The position numbers and the translations under genes were made by a program. From NCBI GenBank assembly GCA_938030585.1, contig CALHIA010000010.1, forward strand, positions 1 through 13,954: a stretch of DNA of 13,954 nt. Reading direction: 5' to 3'. Of the stretch, positions 1-6,304 are shown one piece after another. This DNA is from an uncultured Candidatus Saccharibacteria bacterium. Lineage in GTDB: Bacteria > Patescibacteriota > Saccharimonadia > Saccharimonadales > Saccharimonadaceae. Position 1 is the stretch's first letter. Every line of letters begins with the position of its first letter. The notes beneath the pieces are model-generated. The model did no database searches. It was not told the DNA's origin and was given only the letters and a program-made list of their open reading frames with translations.

Positions 1-18
1 TTTGTAAATGTCTTAGAA

Positions 19-44
19 TAAAAAGACCCCCGAAATTCGGGGGT
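19..44 (-). terminator. Rho-independent terminator of the 74-604 gene
   Basis: An 8-bp GC-rich stem (26-33 with 37-44, ACCCCCGA/TCGGGGGT, 3-nt loop) is followed on the minus strand by a short U-run (19-24). It lies 30 nt beyond the stop codon of the minus-strand gene at 74-604. Confidence 0.85.
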
Positions 45-46
45 GA

Positions 47-59
47 AAAATTGTGTTGC
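47..59. repeat. Left arm of a 13-bp perfect inverted repeat
   Basis: AAAATTGTGTTGC at 47-59 is the exact reverse complement of 622-634. This arm lies 15 nt after the stop codon of the enclosed gene and just before its terminator. In the mRNA the two arms would pair the 3' UTR with the 5' UTR. A terminal repeat of a small cassette is an alternative, but no target-site duplication is visible. Confidence 0.75.
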
Positions 60-73
60 GTTTTTCTGGATAG

Positions 74-604
74 CTAGGCTTTTTCAGTGGTGATACGATG
101 AACGAAATTAAAATTTTCACCACTAGTAGTAGTGACAACGTAGACATCGCCTTTACCGATGGCATCTCTCAGATCGGTAGGGACACTATATTCGTTAAAA
201 AGTTCACGAATTTCTGCCCTAGTGAGGTGCCGAAGTGATTTGACACTAAACTGAAAAGTGCGAAATTTAATGTGATCATTGCGATAGTGTCTAGCATGTT
301 GCTTGGCGCATCTTGGCATTACGCTGGTAATGCGGTCAACCGAAATAGTAGCATGAATCTCCTTGGGCACTTCGAGTTCTGGTGCATTTTGATCTTGATA
401 CCAGGACCTCAGTGTTTGATTAAAATCAGTTAGAGTCTGAAAGGACGTGTATTCTTTCCACTCGGTGCCGGTTTTTGAAGTTTCAAGCATATCCGACCAA
501 CAGAAGCGTAGACTGAAAAGATTGTAGGCTTCGTCTAAAACGTGTAAAACTTCCTTGAAACTAACTTCATTCTCTAATTTGCGTTTGTCTAAGAAACCTT
601 CCAT
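74..604 (-). CDS. Orphan protein of unknown function, 176 aa
   Basis: I do not recognise this protein. ATG at 604 is chosen because AAAAGGAGGGGG (610-621) sits 5 nt upstream of it; an in-frame GTG at 628 lies before that ribosome site and is unlikely to be used. The product has no signal peptide, membrane segment or obvious metal or nucleotide motif. It is soluble-looking, with an amphipathic N-terminal third (residues 10-40), a His/Arg-rich middle (KQHARHYRNDH, 101-111) and a probable small helix-beta C-terminal part. The His/Arg patch might bind nucleic acid, but this is only a guess. The gene is monocistronic, with its own promoter (660-688), strong Shine-Dalgarno and terminator (19-44), and is bracketed by a 13-bp inverted repeat (47-59 and 622-634). 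Two other orphan units in this window share that arrangement. Confidence 0.75.
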   Translation of the reverse strand: MEGFLDKRKLENEVSFKEVLHVLDEAYNLFSLRFCWSDMLETSKTGTEWKEYTSFQTLTDFNQTLRSWYQDQNAPELEVPKEIHATISVDRITSVMPRCAKQHARHYRNDHIKFRTFQFSVKSLRHLTRAEIRELFNEYSVPTDLRDAIGKGDVYVVTTTSGENFNFVHRITTEKA

Positions 605-609
605 GGTTA

Positions 610-621
610 CCCCCTCCTTTT
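610..621 (-). promoter_or_regulatory. Strong Shine-Dalgarno fixing the start at 604
   Basis: On the minus strand AAAAGGAGGGGG precedes ATG 604. It directly abuts the 5' UTR arm of the inverted repeat (622-634), so pairing of that arm with the 3' UTR could affect access to this site. Confidence 0.8.
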
Positions 622-634
622 GCAACACAATTTT
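622..634. repeat. Right arm of the 13-bp perfect inverted repeat
   Basis: GCAACACAATTTT is the reverse complement of 47-59. It lies in the 5' UTR of the 74-604 gene, immediately upstream of its Shine-Dalgarno. Confidence 0.75.
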
Positions 635-659
635 CCTATTAAGGTACTAAATTGTTTAT

Positions 660-688
660 ATTAAAGCATAAAAAGAGGGATTTGACAA
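660..688 (-). promoter_or_regulatory. Likely sigma-70 promoter of the 74-604 gene
   Basis: Minus strand: -35 TTGTCA (683-688), 17-bp spacer, -10 TTTAAT (660-665). Transcription would start near 653 and leave a leader of about 50 nt that contains the inverted-repeat arm and the Shine-Dalgarno. Confidence 0.5.
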
Positions 689-696
689 CTTCGTCT

Positions 697-1896
697 CTAT
701 TTTTTTGGTGGAAAATAAAGTTTTTGGTCTTTGATTTCTTCGGGTAAATAGCTTTTTTGGTGATGAAAATTGGCTTCCCATTTATAATCCTTGCCGTAGC
801 CCAGGTTTTTCATCAGTTTAGTTTCGGGATTGCGAATTTCAAGCGGGATTGGTAGATGACTAGTGTTTTTAGCGAGAGCTTTGGCGCGAGCCCAGGCGTC
901 ATAGCTAGAACGATCTTTTTTAGATTTCGCGAGAGCTACGGCCACATGAGATAGGATAATTCCCCCTTCTGGCATACCAACTTTCTCGATGGCGGAAAAA
1001 GCGGATTCGGCAAGAGTGAGGGCGCCGTTGCCAGCGAGGCCGATATCCTCGGAAGCAAAAATCACCATGCGACGCGCAATAAATTTGGGGTCTTCCCCAC
1101 CTTCCAGCATGCGGGCTAAATAATAAAGTGTGGCATCGACGTCGCTACCGCGCATGGACTTAATAAAGGCAGAGATTGTATCGTAGTGACGATCGCCGGA
1201 TTTATCAAAATAGTTGACCTTATTATTGAGAGTTTTAGTGACAAAATCGAGAGTAAGCTTATTTTTTAATGAAAGGCAGAGTTCGAGATCTCCCAGAGCA
1301 GAACGAGCGTCGCCGTGACTGAGATGGGCGAGAAAGTCGATGACTTCGGAATCGATTTTGGCCTTAGGGTATTCTTTTTCGATGGCTCTTTGTAAAATTT
1401 CTTTGATATCTTTGTTTTGAAGAGTGGAAAGAATAACTACGCGACTTCTAGAAATGAGTGCGGGGATGACTTCGAAGCTGGGATTTTCCGTGGTGGCGCC
1501 GATGAGGGTGATGAGGCCAGATTCGACATGAGGTAAAAAGGCATCCTGTTGAGCTTTATTAAAACGATGAATCTCGTCAATAAAAAGCAGGGTGCGGACT
1601 TTAAGATTCCAATTTTGTTTGGCACGTTCGACTACCTGTTCAACATCGGATTTATGAGCGGTGACGGCGGAAAGTTCGACGAAATCAGCGTCGAGTTCTT
1701 TGGCAATAATGCGAGCCAGGGTGGTTTTGCCAGTGCCGGGAGGTCCCCAGAAAATAAGATTGGTAGGTTCTTTAGATTTGATTAATTCCGTAAGAATTTT
1801 GCCTTTGCCGATAATAGTTTTTTGCCCAAAAACCTCGTCGAGACTTTGAGGTCGCATACGTTCGGCGAGAGGCTTTCTTAAATCGGTAAATTCCAT
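697..1896 (-). CDS. rarA: Replication-associated recombination protein A (RarA/MgsA), AAA+ ATPase
   Basis: This is a clamp-loader-related AAA+ ATPase of the RarA/MgsA/WRNIP1 family, which acts at stalled replication forks. The N-terminal RMRPQSLDEVFGQ segment (14-25) is typical. The Walker A motif GPPGTGKT is at 51-58, the Walker B motif LLFIDEIH at 103-110, sensor 1 GATTENP at 133-139, and Arg-finger candidates R150 and R152 follow in SRSRV. Helical sensor 2 and tetramerisation regions fill the C-terminal half (GDARSALGDLE, EDPKFIARRMVIFASEDIGLA), ending in the usual GYGKDYKW element. At 399 aa it is slightly shorter than the roughly 420-450 aa usual for the family, with nothing important missing. 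ATG 1896 has no Shine-Dalgarno, so a very short leader is likely. It is divergent from ppa. Confidence 0.96.
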   Translation of the reverse strand: MEFTDLRKPLAERMRPQSLDEVFGQKTIIGKGKILTELIKSKEPTNLIFWGPPGTGKTTLARIIAKELDADFVELSAVTAHKSDVEQVVERAKQNWNLKVRTLLFIDEIHRFNKAQQDAFLPHVESGLITLIGATTENPSFEVIPALISRSRVVILSTLQNKDIKEILQRAIEKEYPKAKIDSEVIDFLAHLSHGDARSALGDLELCLSLKNKLTLDFVTKTLNNKVNYFDKSGDRHYDTISAFIKSMRGSDVDATLYYLARMLEGGEDPKFIARRMVIFASEDIGLAGNGALTLAESAFSAIEKVGMPEGGIILSHVAVALAKSKKDRSSYDAWARAKALAKNTSHLPIPLEIRNPETKLMKNLGYGKDYKWEANFHHQKSYLPEEIKDQKLYFPPKK

Positions 1897-1904
1897 AGTT
1901 CTAG

Positions 1905-1933
1905 TTTAACACAGAGAGAAAAAATGGTATAAT
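1905..1933 (+). promoter_or_regulatory. Promoter of ppa with extended -10
   Basis: -35 TTTAAC (1905-1910), 17-bp spacer, -10 TATAAT (1928-1933) preceded by TGG, giving the extended -10 form TGNTATAAT. Transcription should start near 1940, leaving a leader of about 15 nt that holds the Shine-Dalgarno AAAGGAG (1944-1950). Confidence 0.75.
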
Positions 1934-1954
1934 AAGAAAAAATAAAGGAGAAAT

Positions 1955-2488
1955 ATGGCTGATTTTAACAAAATCTTGACCCCAGGTGACTACGAAAATG
2001 GTGAACTTAATGTCGTCATCGAGATTCCTACTGGCTCAAATCACAAAATTGAATGGGACCGCAAAAATGCTTGCTTTATGCTTGACCGTGTCGAACCAAT
2101 GGCATTTGCAAAGCCTTGTAATTATGGTTTTATTCCTCAAACTCTCGATGAGGATGGTGATGAACTCGATGTTTTGATGATCACTGATCAGCCTTTGACG
2201 ACTGGCATTTATATGAAGGCCCGTATTCTTGGCGTAATGAAGTTTGTTGACTCTGATGAAGTTGATGACAAGATTATTTGTGTGCCAGAAGACGACCGTA
2301 ATAACGGTGATAAGTACCAAACTTTGGAAGATTTGCCAAAGCAATTAATCCGCCAAATCGAATTCCACTTCAATCACTATAAAGATTTGAAGAAACCTGG
2401 TACTACCGAAGTGAAAGGTTTCTTCGGGGCTGAAGAAGCAAAAGAAGTTGTAAAAGAAGCAATTGCTCGCTGGAATGCTCAAGCTTAA
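1955..2488 (+). CDS. ppa: Inorganic pyrophosphatase, family I
   Basis: This soluble cytoplasmic enzyme hydrolyses pyrophosphate to two phosphates and so drives biosynthetic reactions that release PPi. The family I signature DGDELDV is at residues 67-73, with metal-binding Asp residues D67, D69 and D72. Other family landmarks are the E-I-P strand (22-25), the KIEWDR segment (31-36) and YGFIPQT (57-63). The EDDRN stretch supplies further metal-site acids. At 177 aa it is the normal size for a bacterial hexameric PPase. ATG 1955 follows AAAGGAG by 4 nt. The gene is monocistronic, with its own promoter and a strong terminator (2503-2530). Confidence 0.97.
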   Translation: MADFNKILTPGDYENGELNVVIEIPTGSNHKIEWDRKNACFMLDRVEPMAFAKPCNYGFIPQTLDEDGDELDVLMITDQPLTTGIYMKARILGVMKFVDSDEVDDKIICVPEDDRNNGDKYQTLEDLPKQLIRQIEFHFNHYKDLKKPGTTEVKGFFGAEEAKEVVKEAIARWNAQA

Positions 2489-2502
2489 TTAATCTTAGTA
2501 AA

Positions 2503-2530
2503 AAAATAAATCCCTGCGGGGATTTATTTT
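2503..2530. terminator. Bidirectional terminator between ppa and the 2612 gene
   Basis: A 12-bp stem (2503-2514 with 2519-2530) with core AAATCCC/GGGATTT and loop TGCG is flanked by A- and T-rich tracts on both sides. It can end ppa on the plus strand and the convergent 2612-3565 gene on the minus strand. Confidence 0.88.
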
Positions 2531-2611
2531 ATTGTGTTCTATTTTAAATAAGTTTATAAAGAAACAATAACTTGGTTACTTAGGAAAATTTATGGTAATT
2601 ATTAGGTGGGC

Positions 2612-3565
2612 TTAACGTTCGTTAATTATGCGCTCTTCGAGGTTACGACCAAGAGGAGTGAGTTTAGTCGGATTAAAATTTTGATTAAGTGAAATGACGA
2701 TATATTTGCGGTCTTCATATTTTGGTAAATCTTTGAATTCGAGGATGGAAAATTCACTGAAGTATGGGAGAGCGTTCGCGGCTGTTTCGGTTTTTAATTT
2801 AGCAGAAGCGTAATCGAAGATGGTGACTTTATTGATGCCGGAAATAAGAGCGAAATGATCGCCGGTGACGAGGAGATGCGCGAAAAATTGATCCCAATTT
2901 TCAGACTGAAGATTTTCGGAATTAAAAAGGAACTTAACTATTTTTAAATATTCGCCTGCGGTGAGAGTGAGAGCATCTGCGGAGACCTTAAGATCTTCTA
3001 AGTCCATTTTGGTGAGAATATTTTTGATAACCGCATCGGAAAGTTCCACGCGCAGAGCATCTTTGCAATTTGGATTTTCGGAAGTGAAAAGTTCATTGAG
3101 GCAATCTTTCCTAGAGAGTGCAGTTTGATTTTTAAGATTAATTTGGTCGTCGAGATGGAAACTGCCATCGCCAAGGCGGCGGTAATTTTCGTAAGCCACT
3201 AATAGATTTATGAGATTTTGGTCAGAGAAGGTTTTAGTATCATTAAAGCGACCGACGATGTCAGAGTTATTAAGGTCATAAATTAATACTGATGATTCTT
3301 CAGTAATCCCCTGTTCGCGACGCCAATCATCGATGAGATATTGTAAATCGATACGGTGCGGTGCGCGTTTTTCGGTAACTTTAGCAATCTCCGGTTTTTT
3401 ATTTTCGACTTTTTCGGCAGTGTTTGAAAGGAGTTTAAGCAAAGAAACTACGCCAAAAGCGATGGCAAATACGCCAATAATAGTACTAAGTACGATAAAG
3501 AAAATTTTGAGGAAACTTGGTTTGCTATTTTTGGTGAGTTCTTCGAGATTAATATCGTCTTGCAT
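2612..3565 (-). CDS. Membrane-anchored serine beta-lactamase-fold protein, catalytic motifs degenerate
   Basis: The N terminus is cytoplasmic and acidic, followed by one strong membrane segment (about 18-46), a charged linker (48-70) and an extracytoplasmic domain. Segments such as SVLIYDLNNSDIVGRF (92-107), then NLINLLVAYENYRRLG and LDDQI, match the pattern of class A beta-lactamase/DD-peptidase-like domains, as does the later SADALTLTAGEYLKIVKFLF stretch. Where the catalytic SxxK should lie the sequence reads SDQN (114-117), so the Lys is missing, and the KTG-like position reads KVT. I infer a non-catalytic surface domain, perhaps binding cell wall or protein. Two Cys residues in the middle could form a disulfide. 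The start at 3565 has an extended -10 nine nt upstream and no Shine-Dalgarno. The assignment rests on pattern matching by eye; only the membrane anchor is certain. Confidence 0.8.
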   Translation of the reverse strand: MQDDINLEELTKNSKPSFLKIFFIVLSTIIGVFAIAFGVVSLLKLLSNTAEKVENKKPEIAKVTEKRAPHRIDLQYLIDDWRREQGITEESSVLIYDLNNSDIVGRFNDTKTFSDQNLINLLVAYENYRRLGDGSFHLDDQINLKNQTALSRKDCLNELFTSENPNCKDALRVELSDAVIKNILTKMDLEDLKVSADALTLTAGEYLKIVKFLFNSENLQSENWDQFFAHLLVTGDHFALISGINKVTIFDYASAKLKTETAANALPYFSEFSILEFKDLPKYEDRKYIVISLNQNFNPTKLTPLGRNLEERIINER

Positions 3566-3574
3566 CTTAAAAAT

Positions 3575-3580
3575 ATTTTA
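3575..3580 (-). promoter_or_regulatory. Extended -10 for the 2612-3565 gene; near-leaderless
   Basis: Minus strand TGA-TAAAAT ends 9 nt before ATG 3565, so transcription should begin within a few nt of the start codon. No -35 match is evident, and none is needed with the TG extension. It overlaps the divergent GH97 promoter region. Confidence 0.6.
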
Positions 3581-3589
3581 TCATATTTA

Positions 3590-3617
3590 GCATATGCGGT
3601 ATAATATTAAGCATATG
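3590..3617. promoter_or_regulatory. Twin GCATATG motifs flanking the GH97 -10; possible operator
   Basis: GCATATG occurs at 3590-3596 and again at 3611-3617, exactly 21 bp apart (about two helical turns). The pair brackets the TATAAT of the GH97 gene inside the divergent promoter region. The CATATG cores are palindromic. The second copy includes the GH97 start codon. A dimeric repressor site is possible, but no such regulator is encoded next door. Confidence 0.3.
3600..3605 (+). promoter_or_regulatory. -10 element of the GH97 gene; near-leaderless
   Basis: A perfect TATAAT lies 9 nt upstream of ATG 3615. It also lies inside the reading frame that would start at ATG 3594, which makes the upstream ATG an unlikely start. 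Confidence 0.65.
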
Positions 3618-5543
3618 GGCTTTTTGAAAGGACTTTTTAAAAAAGAAGAAGCGAAAGCAAATTCTTTGGTAAATGTGAAATCACCGAGCGGGGGTTTGGT
3701 TTTTGAGTTTAGTTTGAAAAATGGTAGTCCGAGCTATCGAGTGCTAAAAAATCAAGAAGTATTACTGAGTAATTCTAAATTAGGTTTCGAAATCTATAAT
3801 GAAAAACCGATTGCGGAAAATTTAGGGGTGGTGAGGATTTTGCCAAAATTTAAGGATGAAACTTGGCAAAGTGTAGTGGGGGAAACTTTGGATATTGTGA
3901 ATAAATATAACGAGACGACTTTTTATCTGGCGGAGCGTGAAAAAGACGGACGTATCTTTACTTTGAGGGTGCGAGTCTTCGATGAAGGGGTGGCGTTTCG
4001 TTATGAATTCCCACCCCAACCCGGTTTTCAGCGGATGATTATTACGAATGAACTAACGGAATTTAATCTAGATATCCATGCGAAAAGTTGGTCGATGCCA
4101 GCGTTTACTTTGGCGAGATCGGAAGCCGATTATGAAGAGCGGACGATTTTTAATTTAACCGGTTCGAGACAGACACCATTTATGGCAGAGCTTCCGAGCG
4201 GCAAGATTATTTCGATTCATGAAGCCGCACTGATTAATTATGGCTCGATGACTCTTGGGTTAAATAAAATTGGACGACTCGAAGCGAATATTACCCCACT
4301 TTCAGATGGCATGAAGGCTTATTTGACGCTACCTTTTGAAACGCCTTGGCGGGTAGTGATGGTGGCGGATACTGCAGTGCAACTGACGAAAAATAAGATG
4401 ATTTTAAGCTTAAATCAAAGCCCAAGAATGAATTTTGATTGGGTGGAACCGATTAAATTTCTGGGAATTTGGTGGGCGATGCTGATTGGGATTTGGAGTT
4501 TTACGGCTTCTGAACGACAAGGTGCGACGACGGAGCATGCTTTAGAATATCTTGATTGGTGTGAAAAATTAGGTATCTCGGGACTCTTGATTGAGGGGTG
4601 GTTGGATCAAAATTTGGCAAAGAAGCTAGATAAAAAGAAAATTTTGGAGCGTGCTAAGCAAAAAAATATTGAGATTGTGGCACAATGTGAAACTGCGAGT
4701 CAGATTGATAATTATGAAAAGAATCTGGTTAAGCAATTTGACGAGTTAGAAGCACAAGGGGTGCGTTATTTGAAAATGGATTACTCAGGTCCGAAAATGT
4801 TAATTAAGGGCCGTGAAGAATTTCATCAGTCACAGGCGGGGGGATTGCATTTTAGTAACGTTTTGAAGCTAGCGGCACAGAAAAAAATGATGCTAAATGT
4901 TCACGAATCGATTAAGGGCACCGGTCTCGAGCGAACTTATCCGAACTTGCTCTGCACAGAGGGGGCAAAGGGGCAGGAATATGAAGGTGGTGGTTTGAAT
5001 TCTAAACACGCGGTGATTCTACCTTTCACGAGAATGCTCGCCGGTGGCTTTGATTTTACGCCGGGGATTTTTGATTTAAATAATCCAGCGAAAAAAGTTT
5101 ATTCCACCCTGGCCAGGCAGTTAGCTTACTATGTGGTGTTTCATTCTGGAATGCAGATGTTGGCCGACCGTCCAGAATCTTATGAAAAAAATCGGGATGC
5201 GCTGTCATTTATCCAAAAAGTACCAGTGAATTTCGAAATTGAAGTGCCTTTACTCGGTAAAATCGGTGAATATTACACGGTAGCTAGGCGCGGCCGCGGA
5301 GAGACGGACTGGTATATCGGTGGTATCGTCGACGATATGGCGCGTACGATGAAAATTAAGTTAAGTTTCTTGGAAAAAGACGTGAAATATAATGCTTTTG
5401 TATTTCGTGATGGCGACATAGCGGATTTTCGTATGAACCCAACGGATCTTAAAATTGAGCGCTTAGTAGTGGATGCAGAAGATGAATTGGAAATTCCGGT
5501 GGTAGGAATGGGCGGTTTCGCGGTACGTCTAATAAAGGCCTAA
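3615..5543 (+). CDS. Glycoside hydrolase family 97, retaining-type alpha-glycosidase, cytoplasmic
   Basis: The 642-aa length and three-part order fit GH97: an N-terminal beta-sandwich (about 20-270), a TIM barrel (about 275-540) and a C-terminal beta domain. The hallmark stretch HESIKGTGLERTYPN...CTEGAKGQEY is present. Counted from M1 at 3615, E431 (HES), E449 (TEG) and E455 (GQE) have the same spacing as the calcium-binding and general-acid Glu residues of SusB. D389 in YLKMDYSG occupies the nucleophile position of retaining GH97 enzymes, where inverting SusB has Gly, so a retaining mechanism is predicted. Substrate is probably an alpha-glucoside or alpha-galactoside. Unlike the mostly secreted Bacteroidetes members, the N terminus (MGFLKGLFKKEEAKANS) has no signal peptide. 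ATG 3615 is preferred over ATG 3594 because a TATAAT lies between them. The gene stands alone, so no sugar pathway can be read from its neighbours. Confidence 0.92.
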   Translation: MGFLKGLFKKEEAKANSLVNVKSPSGGLVFEFSLKNGSPSYRVLKNQEVLLSNSKLGFEIYNEKPIAENLGVVRILPKFKDETWQSVVGETLDIVNKYNETTFYLAEREKDGRIFTLRVRVFDEGVAFRYEFPPQPGFQRMIITNELTEFNLDIHAKSWSMPAFTLARSEADYEERTIFNLTGSRQTPFMAELPSGKIISIHEAALINYGSMTLGLNKIGRLEANITPLSDGMKAYLTLPFETPWRVVMVADTAVQLTKNKMILSLNQSPRMNFDWVEPIKFLGIWWAMLIGIWSFTASERQGATTEHALEYLDWCEKLGISGLLIEGWLDQNLAKKLDKKKILERAKQKNIEIVAQCETASQIDNYEKNLVKQFDELEAQGVRYLKMDYSGPKMLIKGREEFHQSQAGGLHFSNVLKLAAQKKMMLNVHESIKGTGLERTYPNLLCTEGAKGQEYEGGGLNSKHAVILPFTRMLAGGFDFTPGIFDLNNPAKKVYSTLARQLAYYVVFHSGMQMLADRPESYEKNRDALSFIQKVPVNFEIEVPLLGKIGEYYTVARRGRGETDWYIGGIVDDMARTMKIKLSFLEKDVKYNAFVFRDGDIADFRMNPTDLKIERLVVDAEDELEIPVVGMGGFAVRLIKA

Positions 5544-5554
5544 AAAACAGGGGT

Positions 5555-5580
5555 AACCTGGAGATAGACTTCAGGTTTTT
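5555..5580 (+). terminator. Terminator 1 after the GH97 gene
   Basis: A 9-bp stem AACCTGGAG (5555-5563) with CTTCAGGTT (5569-5577), including one G-U pair and loop ATAGA, is followed by a short T-run, 12 nt after the GH97 stop. Confidence 0.75.
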
Positions 5581-5601
5581 GATAAAAAATAACAGATATT
5601 A

Positions 5602-5627
5602 CGTAGAGATGAACTCTACGAGTTTTT
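5602..5627 (+). terminator. Terminator 2 after GH97, copy 1 of a repeated hairpin
   Basis: CGTAGAG (5602-5608) pairs with CTCTACG (5614-5620) around loop ATGAA, followed by AGTTTTTT. The hairpin core GTAGAGATGAACTCTAC is repeated exactly at 5647-5663. Confidence 0.75.
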
Positions 5628-5646
5628 TAGGTAAGACAAAAGCCGT

Positions 5647-5663
5647 GTAGAGATGAACTCTAC
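5647..5663. repeat. Copy 2 of the GTAGAG-ATGAA-CTCTAC hairpin
   Basis: It is identical over 17 nt to the hairpin at 5603-5619. On the minus strand it lies just after the sortase stop codon and is followed by a short U-containing tract (ACGGCTTTTG), so it may act as a weak sortase terminator. The exact repetition may mean a dispersed small repeat. Confidence 0.6.
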
Positions 5664-5667
5664 GAAA

Positions 5668-6156
5668 TTAGATTAATTCAGCGGTAAGAATTAGGCGTTC
5701 GGTATAGTCGTGGCCGGAGATTTTTTCGCCATGACAAGTCATAATGGTGATGGTTGGAGTAGATTTTCTAGTTAGAAGCTTAGACATATCAATGTCGGAT
5801 TTTAGCTGGATTTTGCGAGTTTTAATTTGGTACGTTTGGTCGCCAAAACGGAAAGTGTCGCCGATGGTTAATTCCTTGAGGTGCTGAAAAATTGTAGAAG
5901 AGTGACCGATAATAAAATCGTGATTTTGATTAGCATGATAAACGCCAGCAATACGTTCTGGTGAAACGAGAGTGTTCTCGTCGGTAATTTCGAGGGCACG
6001 GATTGGTGAGGTGAGGCTGATTTTGGGGATTTCGAGAATAAGATTGGTATTAGCTTCTACCGTCTGGGGCTGGAAGGCTAGAAAAGTGAAAATCAGAAAG
6101 AAGCATAAATATAATGCGCCAAAAACACCAAAAATTGATGATTTCTTGATTTTCAT
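5668..6156 (-). CDS. Sortase family transpeptidase
   Basis: The protein is 162 aa. An N-terminal signal-anchor (hydrophobic, about 8-28, after the basic MKIKK) leads to an extracytoplasmic sortase beta-barrel. The catalytic triad is visible: H85 in FIIGHSS, C141 in ITIMTCHG and R154 in YTERLIL. Sortases cleave a sorting motif in surface proteins and transfer the acyl-enzyme to an amine in the cell wall or a pilin. The small size fits class D/E/F-like housekeeping enzymes; the exact class cannot be decided by eye. No LPXTG-like substrate is encoded in the window. ATG 6156 follows GGGAG (Shine-Dalgarno) and a good promoter at 6178-6206. The gene is monocistronic. Confidence 0.93.
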   Translation of the reverse strand: MKIKKSSIFGVFGALYLCFFLIFTFLAFQPQTVEANTNLILEIPKISLTSPIRALEITDENTLVSPERIAGVYHANQNHDFIIGHSSTIFQHLKELTIGDTFRFGDQTYQIKTRKIQLKSDIDMSKLLTRKSTPTITIMTCHGEKISGHDYTERLILTAELI

Positions 6157-6177
6157 AATGCTCCCGTTTATAAGTTT

Positions 6178-6206
6178 ATTTTAGCAAAAGCTTATGCTTA
6201 AAACAA
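6178..6206 (-). promoter_or_regulatory. Sortase promoter
   Basis: Minus strand -35 TTGTTT (6201-6206), 17-bp spacer, -10 TAAAAT (6178-6183) preceded by TGC (extended -10). The leader is about 15 nt and contains GGGAG. Confidence 0.7.
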
Positions 6207-6231
6207 GAGTTTTTAAAAAGACTAAAAAAAG

Positions 6232-6261
6232 AAAAAACAGGGGTAGATTTCTCTGTTTTTT
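6232..6261. terminator. Bidirectional terminator hairpin downstream of the 6305-6763 gene
   Basis: AAAAAACAGGGG (6232-6243) pairs with TCTCTGTTTTTT (6250-6261), including G-U pairs, with loop TAGATT. On the minus strand the stem runs into a U-rich tract, ending transcription from the 6305-7829 genes before the sortase promoter. Confidence 0.75.
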
Positions 6262-6304
6262 GATGAATTAAATAAAGTCGTAGGGTTCACCAATTTATGA
6301 AAAA

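Noticed and set aside
39..53. GGGGGTGAAAAATTG at 39-53 closely resembling the ribosome site region at 13021-13035
   Set aside because: The first copy is the terminator arm of a minus-strand gene, with no plus-strand reading frame after it; the likeness looks coincidental.
604..628. Upstream GTG start (628) for the 74-604 gene
   Set aside because: It would place the strong Shine-Dalgarno (610-621) inside the coding region; ATG 604 is correctly spaced from it.
1549..1849. Plus-strand reading frames inside rarA and similar antisense frames in ppa, polymerase and GH97
   Set aside because: They overlap well-supported genes, lack ribosome sites and have translations with no recognisable features.
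3594..3614. Upstream ATG at 3594 for the GH97 gene
   Set aside because: A perfect TATAAT (3600-3605) lies inside the extension and neither start has a ribosome site, so ATG 3615 is more likely.
5542..6245. AAAAAACAGGGGTA repeated at 5542-5555 and 6232-6245
   Set aside because: Both copies are near terminators in A-rich DNA; the 14-nt identity is probably a shared terminator-like composition, not a mobile repeat.
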